In this document: one piece after another, positions 36,429-49,193 of the stretch
How positions within the stretch are numbered: position 1 is the stretch's first letter
Layout: every line of letters begins with the position of its first letter
Source of the DNA: Mytilisepta virgata
Taxonomy: Eukaryota > Mollusca > Bivalvia > Mytilida > Mytilidae
Length of the DNA: 64,000 nt
Reading direction: 5' to 3'
Assembly (NCBI GenBank): GCA_028015205.1
Contig: CM051510.1
Span: 30,876,580 to 30,940,579, forward strand
The notes under the pieces: generated by a model
Databases searched by the model: none
What the model was told of the DNA's origin: nothing
What the model saw: only the letters and a program-made list of their open reading frames with translations
Program-made: the position numbers and the translations under genes

Positions 36429-37644
36429 ATGAAATGTGTTAATGTTTAGGTCAGATTTATATAGGTTTTTATAAAAGTTAAAGAATTCATCTTGTGGGAA
36501 TTATTCATTTGGCTGACTAGGCCCCTTAGTATGTTTACTTAGTTTGTTAAGGAGGTTCCAGAAAGATTTAGGATTTTTGTGTGAACTATTGTTTAATTCA
36601 GAACATATTTTTCTTTTATATTCTTTCTCTTCAATTTTACAGCGTCTTCTAAATTTAGATCTAAATGAATAAAATTTTTGTCTGTAAGTACAGTTGTGAC
36701 GATATTTGTTCACCAGTTTTTCATAACTTTTCATAGTGGTACGAAGGTCTCTACAAGATACAGAGTACCAAGGCTTTCTTTTTGTTGCTGCCTTTTATGA
36801 AGCAAGGAACCTTTTGACTAGTTTTGCAGATTTTTGTGCAATATCACAAATTATCAAATTAAATGTTTCAATGGCAGTATTATTGTCAGTGAAGTTAGTT
36901 TTTAAAAAGGAGTCAATTTTTAATTTACTTTCCTTACAGTACAATTCTGTATATATGAGTTTATAGCCTCATTAGACCAATAAATTTATCAGGTTGTAAG
37001 GAACACCCCTCTATAGTTTTGAGGGTAAAATTGGGTAAAAGTCTTTTTAAACTATTTATACAGGCTATTTACAGTTAGTAAATCTAAAATGAAGTTTTAT
37101 ATAAATAATTTTCTAAGTATGGGTGAGTGATTGTTGTAAGCAGCCATATCATATTTGTCAAATTTAGTTTGGTAATGTGCATCTTGTAACACATGATCCT
37201 GATCAACATTTCTAATTTCTCTAGTTTCAATTTGCTTGTGCTTAGCATCTTATTGAAGTTTGTACAATCTAAAATAATGGTTATGACTTTATTTCTGTCT
37301 TTAAAAGTCTCTTTCCATTTCATTCCTCCAATACTTCTTTAATAATGCCTTTACGAACATCAATAACAGTAGGTTGCAATGTAGTATAGAAGATATGTGG
37401 CTTTCCAACTGTAATATGTTTTATAGCCCAATATTTAAGAGATGTTCTTTGATTGGCATTAATTTGAAGAGCATTATTCCTATAGATTGACAACATGGTG
37501 TTCACCATTCTTTTCCATTTAGATTTTATCGGGAATTGTTTTGAAGTTCCAAAATGTTTGGAAGTCCATTGCACCATAAAAGCTTTTTAGGTTATAAAAG
37601 TTTATTTACGGTTGGCTTTATAGTAGATCTTGAATATTTACATT

Positions 37645-37690
37645 TTTAGCCCCCCCTCATAAAAATCAAATGGTTGCTCCCTTAACACAA
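37645..37690. repeat. Solo end of the 31.7-kb MITE
   Basis: CATAAAAATCAAATGGTTGC then TCCCTTA after a C run matches the right TIR at 31918-31943. Confidence 0.7.
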
Positions 37691-37820
37691 TATTTTTTAT
37701 TTGTAAGTAATGCACTTTGAATGCCTTTGTATTGAAAGGGAAAAAAGCCAGGTATTCTTGAAAGGATCTTTGTTTTTACTTTTTAGTATACAAGTATATT
37801 CTTAGTTCCTTATGTTTTAC

Positions 37821-37852
37821 AGAATTTTAACAAAGTGAACAGCATAGCAGTA
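37821..37852 (+). other. Splice acceptor and 5' UTR part of the first TBRG4 coding exon
   Basis: A T-rich tract ending in TTTTACAG (AG 37821-37822) precedes the ATG at 37853 by 30 bases. The in-frame GTG at 37835 is not needed as a start. The simplest reading is that the promoter and first exon lie further left, beyond or inside the LINE region. Confidence 0.6.
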
Positions 37853-40800
37853 ATGGCAAATACTAGCAGATGTGTAAAAATGTTTCCTCAAATGTGGAAA
37901 GCAATAGGTGGAAATGGGTTACCGCGGCAACAATTTGCATCCTCCCAATTGTTTCTGTCCAGATATGCATCAACATTGACAAAAAAGCAAATGAAAGAAT
38001 CCAAGGAAAGGAAAAAGGTGATTACAGAAAGGTCTTCAATAGATGTGGGAGAACTTTTTGAACAAAAAGTAGACATACAAGAAAGATCCACCAACATAAA
38101 GATACAGGGAACCAGTTTTTCTGATAGCATAGCTAGTGTGCCCAGTACCCAAATCGGTTTTTCTGATACTGTATCCAGTCTTGGAAGTTCAGAAGATAAC
38201 CATAAGAATATAATAGATGAGGATATAGTGGAACAACAGACCAAGAAAATAGAGAGAATTAAACGGGAAGAAAATATGGAAAATATCCTAAAGGAAATGA
38301 CAAACAAAGAGGGTGGCATAGAATTTCATAATCAAGTTCTGGTTGAAGGCTTGAAGAAAATTGCAGTTCTGAAGAATAATCATCAATCATTAGATATTAT
38401 AAAGAATAAAGATGAATTTGATAATATATTGAAAAGTATGGAAAAAATTTATGCCAAGTTGACTGACAGGCAGAAATGTAACTGTTTAGTTTCACTCTTA
38501 AATATATTTGAAACCGACATACATTTGATTAAACTTATGGAAGAGGAAACCATGTGGCATGCAGCTAAGATGAGTATTAGCTCTGTATTTTTCCTATATC
38601 GCCTGCATAGAATGCACCAAGAAACGCCATTACGGAAAAAAGTTGTCCTTCATTTGAAAGATGTGATTCGAAGACGTGTCATAGAAATAAACAAAGTTCA
38701 TGATATAATACTTGCAATGTACATTTTCTCAGGGACACGAGATGACAAAGCAATGGCAGTTTTAGGGGATAGAATTTTTGATATTACTGATCAGATGAGC
38801 ATAAACGAAATAAGTGATTGTCTGTATACTCTAGCAAAGCTGGGGTTGCGACAAGCACCCCTTATTCGACTGCTTTTAGTATTATTAAACAAGAGGTACC
38901 AAAAGAGAAATGCCAGTCAGATTTCTGCACTTCTGTTTTCATGTGCAAAGTTATCTATGTATGATGAAGATCTCTTAAGAAAACTTTCCGCTGACCTTTT
39001 GTTAAGTGATTTAAAAGACGATGCAGTTAATATTTCAATACTTAAATCTTGCAGTATTCTTGGTTGGCTGCACGAAGAAACAATGACACCTTTTTTAGAC
39101 CATCTTCTATCTAGTACTGAAAAGTTTGATACAGAACAATTAGAAAGCATATTACTGTCACTAGCAACTCTAAATTATTGTCCTTTAGATAAACTTGAGT
39201 TGTTACAATCTCACTGTTCTGACTTAGTAAACAGCAAAAATATTCGTCCGTTACAATGGCTGAATATGGTCTGGTCGTTAGCAGTTTTAAAGAAAGCAAC
39301 ACCATCCATGTGTTCTTCAGTATTATCAGATTCATTCTGTAAAAGCATAGGAGAAAAAGGTAAGATTAAATTAAAGACCTGATAAAATATTGAGGAATTT
39401 TGAAGATATACATATAATAAAAAATTTAAAAACAATACATGTAAAGCCAAATAAACTTAAATGACTGGTTGTCCAGTTAAAAAGTCACAGTATATTTTGT
39501 TACAAGAAAAAATCTCCACTATCACGGTATTTAATTATTTATGAAAAATAAACAAGAGTTTTGACGAAATAGTACTTTTCAAGCATCTGCCAACCCTTTT
39601 CAAATGGTCATACACAGTTTGTGCTTTCAAGTAAACATTTGCAATATTTTTGTACAAGCCAAACATCATAGATAGGAGTGAATAGTTTCAAATGGAATTT
39701 TGATATCATCAAAAATAAACATCTAAACTGAAAACTCATTACATCTTTTGACAGAAAATAAACTGAAAAAAAAGATTCCATACCTACATGATGTACCTTG
39801 CCATATTTTAAAAATCAGTTCCTTGGAAACCAGAGAATTTATTTTAGATGACCTAACCTGAGAACATCTATTTTCCTCCTAAAAAAGACTCTCCTGTAAA
39901 AATGATCTTTTGGTGAGTTCTGACTAAACATCAACATTAGTGAGTATGCCTGAAAATAATTCCATGGCTCCAGGCAGCAATCATAGAAAATCTGGTTGAC
40001 CTTTAATCAAACAATATCTTATTTAAAAACTTGAATTAAAATCAAATGCTCCAAATTGGCAAGGATATATAATGTAAGTATCCTCCTCTTAATTTATTTC
40101 CCAAGGCATTAGTAAAAACTTGGTATGCAGATATGCTGGCACTTAAAATTAAAGATATTGGCAATAAATGAGTCTGTACTACGGTCTACTTAAATACTTT
40201 CATTTTAGATGTAGCAGAATGGCAGTATAAACCAAAACTAGTGAATATTAACTGTGCAGCTCACTTTGAGGTAGAGGGCTATAATGGACCATACTTACCA
40301 GACAGTTTCCTGTCACAGTACCAGCAACCACAGGTTTGTTCATTTCACAGAAAACCAGCTCAAATTATGGTTTTGATTGCCAGCACTGTAGGCTTTTTAT
40401 CATTGCTGAAACAACTGTGTTAATTGAGACCAAGCTGTCATAGACTGGTCTGGTTTTAGGTAGGTCAATTTCAAGACCTAAACTTTGGATTAATATGTAT
40501 GACTGCTACTAAATACATGTATATGAAAATCACCTGAAAATATTAAAAATTATTTTCTGAAACCCCTGAACTTGTATAGGATTTTCTTTACCAGCCCTCT
40601 TTAAAAGGTGTACTCGCAGGTATGGAAACTAGACTAAAATTGCCATTTTTAATATAAAAAAAAGACAAATCCTTGAAACAAATTGAAAATGAAGTACCCT
40701 CGGTATTTTGTGTTCCCTGAAAATAGTGTTAAATGATAAAATGAATAAAAGGTAAGGTCAACAGTAACATATCAATCACTTCACGTCATCCAAGCATCTG

Positions 40801-43800
40801 ACAAAACATAACTAACAAGGCAGTTTTATGGGTATCCAAACTGTAGATTTCATATAAAAGACAAGTTGCCAAAAAAATTAATAATTTCACTTTATAAATT
40901 TTCATTTCCCAAAAACAAATCGCTATAAATTTTTATAAAAATGGTGTTATTGCTGGCAACTTTTCAGTTTCATTGGTACTAAATATATATAGTGTCACTA
41001 GCTTCGTGTTTGCTGTGGAGATGTCCCATCTCATTAAAACACTAACCATCAACTGCGGCACGACGTTACAATTATTTTTGCTTTTTGTCAATAAACCCAA
41101 TTTTCCTTTTCGTTTTTGCTGCAGCCTTTGTGCTAGTGGCTTAAGGCACACATTGAATTGTAATGTGTACCCTGGTACTACAGTGCACAATTTAACTTTT
41201 AATTTTTATGTATATAGGATAGTGCAAAGAAGGAAAAAATGACCACTGCCGTGATAAAATCTTTGCACAGACTAGGACAGGAAGGCATATTCTGGAACAG
41301 TAATGTGATTACACCATTAGGCAGTAGGATAGGTAAGTCGTGATGATGCTGCCATTAATATATAGGTCAAGTACACCATTAGGCAGTAGGATAGGTAAGT
41401 CATGTGATGATGATGCCATTAATATATAGGTCAGGTACACCATTAGGCAGTAGGATAGGTAAGTCATGTGATGATGATGCCATTAATTTATAAGTCAGGT
41501 ACACCATTAGGCAGTAGGATAGGTAAGTCAATGTGATGATGATGCCATTAATATATAAGTCAGGTACACCATTAGGCAGTAGGATAGGTAAGTCAATGTG
41601 ATGATGATGCCATTAATATATAAGTCAGGTACACCATTAGGCAGTAGGATAGGTAAGTCAATGTGATGATGATGCCATTAATATATAAGTCAGGTACACC
41701 ATTAGGCAGTAGGATAGGTAAGTCATGATGATGATGCCATTAATATATAGGTCAGGTACACCATTAGGCAGTAGGATAGGTAAGTCAATGTGATGATGAT
41801 GCCATTAATATATAAGTCAGGTACATCATTAGGCAGTAGGATAGGTAAGTCATGATGATGCCATTAATATATAAGTCAGGTACACCATTAGGCAGTAGGA
41901 TAGGTAAGTCATGATGATGATGCCATTAATATATAGGTCAGGTACACCATTAGGCAGTAGGATAGGTAAGTCAATGTGATGATGATGCCATTAATATATA
42001 GGTCAGGACCACCATTAGGCAGTAGGATAAGTAAGTCAATGTGATGATGATGCCATTAATATACAAGTCAGGTACATCATTAGGCAGTAGGATAGGTAAG
42101 TCATGATGATGATGCCATTAATATATAGGTCAGGTACACCATTAGGCAGTAGGATAGGTAAGTCATGATGATGATGCCATTAATATATAAGTCAGGTACA
42201 CCATTAGGCAGTAGGATAGGTAAGTCATGATGATGATGCCATTAATATATAGGTCAGGTACATCATTAGGCAGTAGGATAGGTAAGTCGTGTGATGATAA
42301 TGCCATTAATATATAGGTCAGGTACACCGTTAGGCAGTAGGATAGGTAAGTCATGTGATGATGATGCCATTAATATATAGGTCAGGTACACCATTAGGCT
42401 GTAGGATAGGTAAGTCATGTGATGGTGATGCCATTAATATATAGGTCAGGTACACCATTAGGCTGTAGGATAGGTAAGTCATGTGATGATGATGCCATTA
42501 ATATATAGGTCAGGTACACCATTAGGCAGTAGGATAGGTAAGTCATGATGATGATGCCATTAATATATAGGTCAGGATATAGTTCAGTAGGATAAAAGGC
42601 TGTGGGATCAAACCATTTGGATTGAGTTTGATCAGATGCAAGTTATGTGGGCATCTTGAAATTGTTTTGGATAAGGTAGACAATAATTCACACCATAACA
42701 TCTTCACTCGTGTAAACATATTGTTATATCATAGGACTTATTATTAGACATAATTCTTGTAATATTTTTTTAATTATAGATCATTGTTTTTAGAGTCCAT
42801 TTTTTTTTTTATGACCGTCAGCCAAAATATAAATGATTTGTACAAGAAACATAGAAAAGTTAAAAAAAGAGACATTTTGTGTCTTAAGTCACATTAAGGC
42901 TTTTACTACAGATAAATATCTTGTAATCATCTGTAAGTCCAAGAGAGAACAAATTTGTTCTTAATTCTCTGCTAAATGTCAGCATGAAAGATCTGACTGC
43001 AATCTCTGTTGTTTTAATTTATATTCTATTAAACTCCGACTGCTTCATAGGTTTCTTGGTAGAATGCTGACCTCAGATGTCAAAGGTAGAGTGTTTGATC
43101 CCCTGCTAGGTCAAACCAAAGACTTTCCAATCGGTATTTGCTTCTTTTTTCGCCAAGATGTAATATCTAGGAGTAAGAACAAAGACTGGTCGGCTCAGAT
43201 TCAATATAATGTGTCTTTGTGGGGTGACATGTCTTCCTGAACTAGCACGTTAAAAATTTGGCTCAATGTGTCCCTCTTGTAAAGCAGGGTTCAGCTTCAT
43301 ATCACATCAACATGTTCTCGTCCTGAAATGCTTGTGATAATTGCCACTGGACACAACAGCATTCATCAATCCTTCCATCTTACACTGTGTCACACTTTTA
43401 CACAGACAAATAAAATAAATTTTACTGGTGTTCTATATTTTTTTTGGACATTTTGTCCTTATATGGTATTGATTTTGACCTGTTTAAATGATTAAATAGA
43501 TGCAGAGCTGTGTATTGATAGTGAAGGAGACCTTGTAAAATTAGAAGAAAGTGAGAGTTCTCCAGACAGTTGCCAGAGGTTTGTGAATTTTTTTTCAGTG
43601 ATCCAAACTCATATATACAATTAAAAAAAATTCCAGCTGAAGAAAATAGGAAAAGCTTGTTGCTTGTTATTTATAATTTTAAAGCTCACATGGCTGAAAA
43701 GGCCATGTGAGCTTTTGCCATCACTTTGCATCTGTCATCCATCCACATTTCACATTTTCGTCTTCTCCAAATTGAACCAAACTTGGCAGGAATGTTAGTT

Positions 43801-46800
43801 GGTTGGTTCTGTACAAAAGATAAGTTTTTTGTGCCAATTGGATATTCAACATGGCTGACAGGGGCAGATAATTCATTCTGATTGGACTTATCTTCAAAGC
43901 TCTTCTTGTCAGAAACTACTGAGCCAATTGAATTGATTTGTTGCATGAATGATCCTTGGATTAACCGCTACAAAATTATGTTTTTTGTGCCAATCGGAAA
44001 TTCAAGATGGCCGTCACAGCCGGACTTAGTTTAACATTGGAGCCTATGGGGAATTTTGTACAAAGGTCTTCTTGTCAAAAACTTCCAAGCCAATTGAAAT
44101 GTTTTTGATGTGTGAATTATCATTTGATAGACCGATGCAAAAGTTATGTTTTTCGTGTCGCTTGGATATTCAACATGGCTACCAGCGGCAGATAATTCAT
44201 TCTGATTGGACTTATCTTTAAAGCTCTTCTTGTCAGAAACTACGGAGCCAATTGAATTGATTTCTTGCAGGAATGATCCTTGGATGAACCTCTACAAAAG
44301 TTTTCTTTTGTGGCGATCGGAAAATTCAAGCTGGCCGTCACAGCCAGACTTAGTGTAACATTGGAGCCTATAGGGAATTTTGTACAAAGGTCTTCTTGTC
44401 AAAAACTACAAAGCCAATTTAAATGTTTTTGATTGGTGAATTATCATTTGATAACCAATACAAAAGTTATGTTTTTCGTGTCGCTTGGATATTCAACATG
44501 GCTACTAGGGGCAGATAATTCATTCTGATTGGACTTATATTTAAAGCTTTTCTTGTCAGAAACTACGGAGCCAATTGAATTGATTTCTTGCAGGAATGAT
44601 CCTTGGATGAACCTCTTCAAAAGTTATGTTTTTTTGTGTCGATCGGAAAATTCAAGCTGGCCGTCACAGCCAGATTAGTTTTACATTGGAGACTATGGGG
44701 AAATTTGTAGAAAGATCTTCTTGTCAGAAGATGCTAAGCCAATTGAAATGATTTTGTTGCATGAAGATCCTTGAATAAATGTCTGCTACAAAATTATGTT
44801 TTCGTGCCAGTCGGAATCCAAGCTAGCTGCCACAGCTGTTGACCTTGGAATAATTCTTTCCATATCTTTTCTAGAAGTGCTGGGCACTGTAGAACAGATC
44901 TTATATAGAAGTGCTTGTCAGTTGTGGTCACCTAAAAGCCAGGTGAACTATTCAAGCTCCATTGAGCCTCTGGTTTACATTTTTCTCAATTTTTTTGGTG
45001 TTTTAATTTCAAAATATTCTTTATGTAATTATCACTTAAATCTCAGAAGAGACAATGAAATTATCCCTCTATTAAAAATGGTGTCTTCAAAAAATTTCAT
45101 AAATTATCCCCTGAAATGTCGTGGACATAGCTGTTGTTTTCGCTGGTGCAAACATCTTATACAGCACTGATAATAATCATGTATGCATAAATTAAGTAAC
45201 CTTGCAACCTAGACTTACATCTTAATTATGAATTTCACTCACTGAATTTTAATACAGGAAAACGGGTCTGGGGTTAACTGTCATAAGCAACTGTTCCATT
45301 TTCTAGTTAATTTTGCCAATTTTAGGAACTTTTCAATAGGGGAATGGTTTGAATTGCATTTTTAGCTCACCTGGCCGAAGGCCATGTGAGCTATTGCCAT
45401 CACTTGGCGTCCGTCGTTGTCGTTAACAATTTTTCAAAACTCTTCTCCTCTAAAATTACTTGACCAATTGGAACCATACTTGGTATGAATGATCTTTGGG
45501 GTATCCTGCATAGAACTGATGTGGGGATTTTTGATCCGTTGAAAAACATGGCCGCTGTTACTAAAAATAGAACGTAGGGGTCAGACAACAGTTTTTCGCA
45601 AATATCTCAAAAATCATTAGGTTATGGCAAATTCTGGCAGGTTGAAAGTGTTCTGCATGATGAGAGCTACCTGTATGCAGATTTTCGTGAAAATCTGTCA
45701 ACTGATGTTAGAGTTATTGCCATTTTTTGACATTTTTGGCTTTTTTTTATGTTATTATTTCAAAAATCTTCTCCTCTGAAACTACATGACTAATTAGAAC
45801 CAAACTTGGTATGAATGTTCCTTGGGGTACCCTGCATAGAACTGATGTGGGGATTTTTGATTCGTCAAAAAACATGGCCGCTGTTACTAAAAATAGAACA
45901 TAGTGGTAAATTGCTGTTTTTTGCTAATAACTCAAAAACCGTTACAGATATCGAAAATCTGACACGTGGTAAAATTGATCAGCATGACAAGATCTACCTA
46001 CCCTGAAATTTTGAAGGAAATTCCAAAACCCATTTAGGAGTTATTGCCCTTTTTTCGTCAAATTTTCAAAATTTTAACATTTTTCATCATTTATCTCCAA
46101 AACTGTTTGAGATAGAAGTGAAATGTAAATTTGAAAAATGTTTGCCTTGTTGAGATCTACCTACCCTGAAATTTTAAAGGAAATCCCAAAACCCATTTAG
46201 GAGTTGTTGCCCTTTTTTTGTCAAATTTTCAAAATTTTTTTTATTTAAAAAATCTTCTCCTCTGAAACCGCTGGGCCGATTGGTTTGAAACTTAATAGGA
46301 ATGATCTATGACATGTCCTCTACAAACATTCTTCAATTTATTTTGATCTGACATAAAACATGGTTATCGTAGCTAAAAATAGAATATAGGGGTGCATGTG
46401 TTGTTTTTGGCTTATAACTTAAAAACCGTTACAGATATCAAAAATCTGACATGGGGTAAAATTGATCAGCATGACAAGATCTACCTACCCTGAAATTTTG
46501 AAGGAAATCCTAAAACCCATTTAGGAGTTATTGCCCTTTTTCATCAAATTTTCATAATTTAACATTTTTCGTCATTTATCTCCAAAACTATTTGAGATAG
46601 AAGTGAAATGTAAATTTGAAAAATGTTTTCCATGTTGAGATCTACATACCCTGAAATTTTAAAGGAAATCCCAAAACCCATTTAGGAGTTGTTGCCCTTT
46701 TTTTGTCAAATTTCAAAATTTTAACATTTTTGCATTTATCTCCAAAACTATTTGAGATAGAAGTGAAATATAAATTGAAAAATGTTTGCCATGTTGAGAT

Positions 46801-48402
46801 CTACCTACCGTGAAATTTTGAAGGGAATCCCAAATTCTGTTTAGGAGTTATTGGTTTGTGTAATTTGAGGTCGGGTTCTGTTACATTTATTTAAGGTTCA
46901 CCCTTATTCCTGGTCAATTTTATCAACTTCCTGCCAGGACTACCACCATCAGGGAACATATTTTAACATTAAACCTTATGAAAAATAAATCTTCAACAAA
47001 TTTTCCATGAACAATTGAACCAATTGCAACAAACTTGGTCAAATAGTTGATTAATTGTCCAATGAAAACCAGACTCCAGGTGAGCGACACAGGCTCTGGT
47101 GAGCCTCTTGTTTTCAGAATTTGTATATGTAGCAGCAATGTATAATTGTAAATTAATATCTGGCTAGATCTGTTTGTCTGCAAATATATTTTGTATATTA
47201 TAACTAGATAAAAATGAACTAACTCGATTGGTATTCTTTGATAATAGGGTAGCTTTAAAGGTTCTTGGATACCATGATAAAATTTTACCCAGCTATCAAC
47301 CCAAAGGACCTGAGGACATGATAATAGGCCATCTCAAATATCAAGGTTATAAAGTGATAACTGTAAGTAGACACTGTAATCAGTTACCTCCCTTATCCAA
47401 GTGAACAAAAGGAGATACAGTCAAACCTGCTTTAAAGGGCAACTCTATATAGCAAATCACTGTCTATAAAGAGCACTGTGAAAAAGTCTATGTTATGTAC
47501 AAAGCTTGTAAAATAAACCTCTATATATATACATGTAAAGGGCACCTGCTCACAAGAGGCACTTTATACAAAGGTTGGACTGTAATTGCATTTTTCTCAC
47601 TTTGGTCCTAGGGTGTGGTATACTGTATAAGTTCTGCATAAGACATACCTCAGTTCAAATCAAAATGACAGGTGTTAGAACCGTTATATGTAGGGAACGA
47701 TTGTCCTAAATTTTTTTCACATAATAGCCTGAAATCAAATTTTCTCTGTTCACCATGTGTTCAATTTTGGAGAAAAAGTGAGAAAAAGAAAGGACAGTGT
47801 CATGAGATTACATCTTCTACAATAAATTCTTATGCATGGGTGAAAAAAGGCAGTTATTTCTAAAAAATAAATATCCTCAGCTTTCAGTTAAACCCTGAAA
47901 TGTAAATTTTATCATTACGGTATTGTATTAACATACTCAAACAAATTTATTTCAAATTTAATTTTTTAAGGAACTATAGTACTCTGTGGCCAATTGACAA
48001 GACCTGTATAACAAGACCTTAGGAAAAGGGAGGCAGTTTTATTATCTCCCCTGGGTGATCTGGTAAGGGGAATGTTTCTAATTGTCATGGGTTCTCCAAA
48101 ATAAACTTAAGATACTGTAGATTCTCCACCAATTGTCAGTGTTGAAGAGTGGTTAATTTTCTGCCATAATTTATATAAACAAGGGGAGATAATTTATAGA
48201 TTTGCTTCAGGTAAAAGTACCAAATATGAGAATCAAAATCATCTCCCCTGAATAACTTTTGTAAGGGTGCTAAAGTATTCTCTTATCTATTTTTCAGGTT
48301 CCATCCAATGAATGGAGGTTCATGCTCAAACCAGAGGAGAGGATTAAATACCTGAAAAATAAGATCAAGGATAGTATATCACTATCAGTGGATGGATTTT
48401 AG
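37853..48402 (+). CDS. TBRG4: FASTK-domain mitochondrial RNA-binding protein, FASTKD4-like (six coding exons)
   Basis: Coding exons: 37853-39359, 40209-40333, 41218-41332, 43500-43578, 47248-47362, 48298-48402 (TAG 48400-48402). All junctions are AG/GT and phases agree, giving 681 aa. The first ATG is at 37853; a splice acceptor (AG 37821-37822) lies just upstream, so at least one noncoding 5' exon is missing from view. The N-terminus is rich in Arg, Ser and hydrophobic residues with few acidic ones, as in a mitochondrial targeting peptide. Residues about 150-500 are leucine-rich helical pairs typical of FASTK proteins. The last three exons form a RAP domain (about residues 608-668). I prefer FASTKD4 over other paralogues because the segment TPLGSRIDAELCIDSEG resembles the human TPYGW..DAEVLLDSDG region from memory, and the VPxxEW motif near the end also fits; this subfamily call is the weakest part. 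Family role: stability and processing of mitochondrial mRNAs in the matrix. Intron 3 carries an exon-derived minisatellite; introns 4-5 carry repeats. Confidence 0.8.
41311..42590 (+). repeat. Exon-derived minisatellite: 20 units of about 62 bp, each with a copied 5' splice site
   Basis: The last 22 coding bases of TBRG4 exon 3, the GTAAGT donor and about 35 intron bases (a GATGATGATGCC run, then CATTAATATATAGGTCAGG) are repeated head to tail. I counted 20 copies of the core GGCAGTAGGATAGGTAAGT, the first being the real exon end. Units vary by length of the GAT run and by AATG insertions; copy 12 reads GATAAGTAAG, and copies 18-19 read GGCTGTAGG. The array ends near 42590. Reading through the first donor hits TGA within four codons. 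Confidence 0.97.
43036..43385 (+). mobile_element. tRNA-headed SINE, family B, in TBRG4 intron 3
   Basis: The head has TTGGTAGAATGCTGACCTCA and a B-box-like GTGTTTGATCCCC. The body (GGTATTTGCTTC...CTAGCACGTTAAAAATTTGG...CATCAACATGTTCTCGTCCT) matches the minus-strand copy at 6460-6840. Confidence 0.75.
43682..44974 (-). mobile_element. AGCTCACCTG-family element, copy 4, in TBRG4 intron 4
   Basis: The plus strand starts AGCTCACATGGCTGAAAAGG then CCATGTGAGCT and ends AGGTGAACTATTCAAGCTCC then ATTGAGCCTC. The interior has three units with CTTCTTGTCAGAAACTAC, GGAATGATCCTTGGATGAAC and AACATTGGAGCCTAT. Confidence 0.8.
45364..47110 (-). mobile_element. AGCTCACCTG-family element, copy 5, in TBRG4 intron 4
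   Basis: The plus strand starts AGCTCACCTGGCCGAAGGCC and ends CAGGTGAGCGACACAGGCTC then TGGTGAGCCTC. It is the inverse of copy 1: both carry CCTGCCAGGACTACCACCAT or its complement. The shared apparent protein (PCIELMWGFLI...) is repeat DNA, not a gene. Confidence 0.85.
47418..47582. mobile_element. pogo/Tigger-like MITE in TBRG4 intron 5
   Basis: TA then CAGTCAAACCTGCTTT is mirrored by AAAGGTTGGACTG then TA (47583-47584). A TA duplication and CAGTCAA ends fit the pogo branch of Tc1/mariner. Confidence 0.65.
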
Positions 48403-48546
48403 TTTCTAAAAAAATTTTATTTTAAAAGAATTTTTAAAATTCTGTTATTAAGTCAGTAATAATGGTATTGTGTTTTTTTTTAATACATTAGTTCATCCAT
48501 ATCAGAAGGGTCATGTGATTATAACGAAGTCACATGATTTGACTAA

Positions 48547-49193
48547 GGCCATTTATTTTTAATTAGTTGGTTTACGGATCCGCCGACCTGATTTTGCCGA
48601 TTTGAAGAAAAAAAATAAAATTGAAAATTTTGGTTTTTTATTACCGCCGACCCTCTGAAATCAGCCATCCCAAAAATAAAAATAAATTAAAATCCATTTT
48701 GCATCAAAATTTCATAAAAGATTGTATTCCAATTCCTCTAAAAATAGATTATCCATCAATGAAATACTTGTAAACATGATCGGAAAAAAAAAAAAATATC
48801 TATTTATAGACGGTAGCTGATGCCAATTTACGAAACAAGTTTTATGAAACGAATTTCCTTATAGAATCCATGCGGGTTTTAAGTTCGTTTTGTATGAATA
48901 TCTTGATTCCGTAAGATATCGAATCCACTCATTTTATGTTGTAGTTGACGAGTCGGATTCCTTGAAAAGGGAACGGTCTACTGAACAGCACCTTTCAAGA
49001 TAGATGTTCTGACATTTGGGTTTCAAAAGAGGGAATTAACTGATCATTTGCTACCTTTGTACATTTGGCAATATAACGAAGATTGTCCAAAAGTACATGA
49101 TTTTCCCTCTTTTTTTTCTTTTTTTTCCCCGACCGACCGACTTTATTTTTTAAAAAAAAAATCTGTAAACCAATTAAATAAAAATAAAAGGCC
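48547..49193. mobile_element. PIF/Harbinger-like MITE just past the TBRG4 stop
   Basis: TAA then GGCCATTTATTTTTAATTAG is mirrored by TTAAATAAAAATAAAAGGCC then TAA (49194-49196). TIRs are about 32 bp. A 3-bp TAA duplication and GGCC ends fit PIF/Harbinger. AATAAA occurs at 49177 and 49183 in the right arm. Confidence 0.7.

Larger units (their letters stand above)
33890..37577 (-). pseudogene. Degraded LINE ORF2 (endonuclease linker, RT, C-terminus), interrupted
   Basis: From right to left: a weak N-terminal part (37577-37084); a linker with KPWYSVSCRDLRTTMKSYEK and NPKSFWNLLNKLSKHTKG (36800-36500); RT core KKVFAAFIDLKKAFDTIRRV (about 35845); and HYCYLGVVLKHNGNVNLAIA (about 35330). After the inserted 34766-35219 element come LFDPLVSPIFMY, NPWFNQIKFLLQKLGFSY and LKCDGFTTQRTEFMIKLNKI. 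Stops and shifts occur throughout. The order and motifs are those of a non-LTR retrotransposon; the clade is not resolved. It is not the same element as the neighbouring fragment. Confidence 0.8.

Noticed and set aside
37835..37852. GTG start giving six extra residues on TBRG4
   Set aside because: An ATG is available in frame at 37853 and a splice acceptor lies just upstream; a GTG start is not needed in an animal gene.
41311..42590. CRISPR-like regularly spaced repeat
   Set aside because: Units are contiguous with no unique spacers, and the sequence is an intron of an animal gene.
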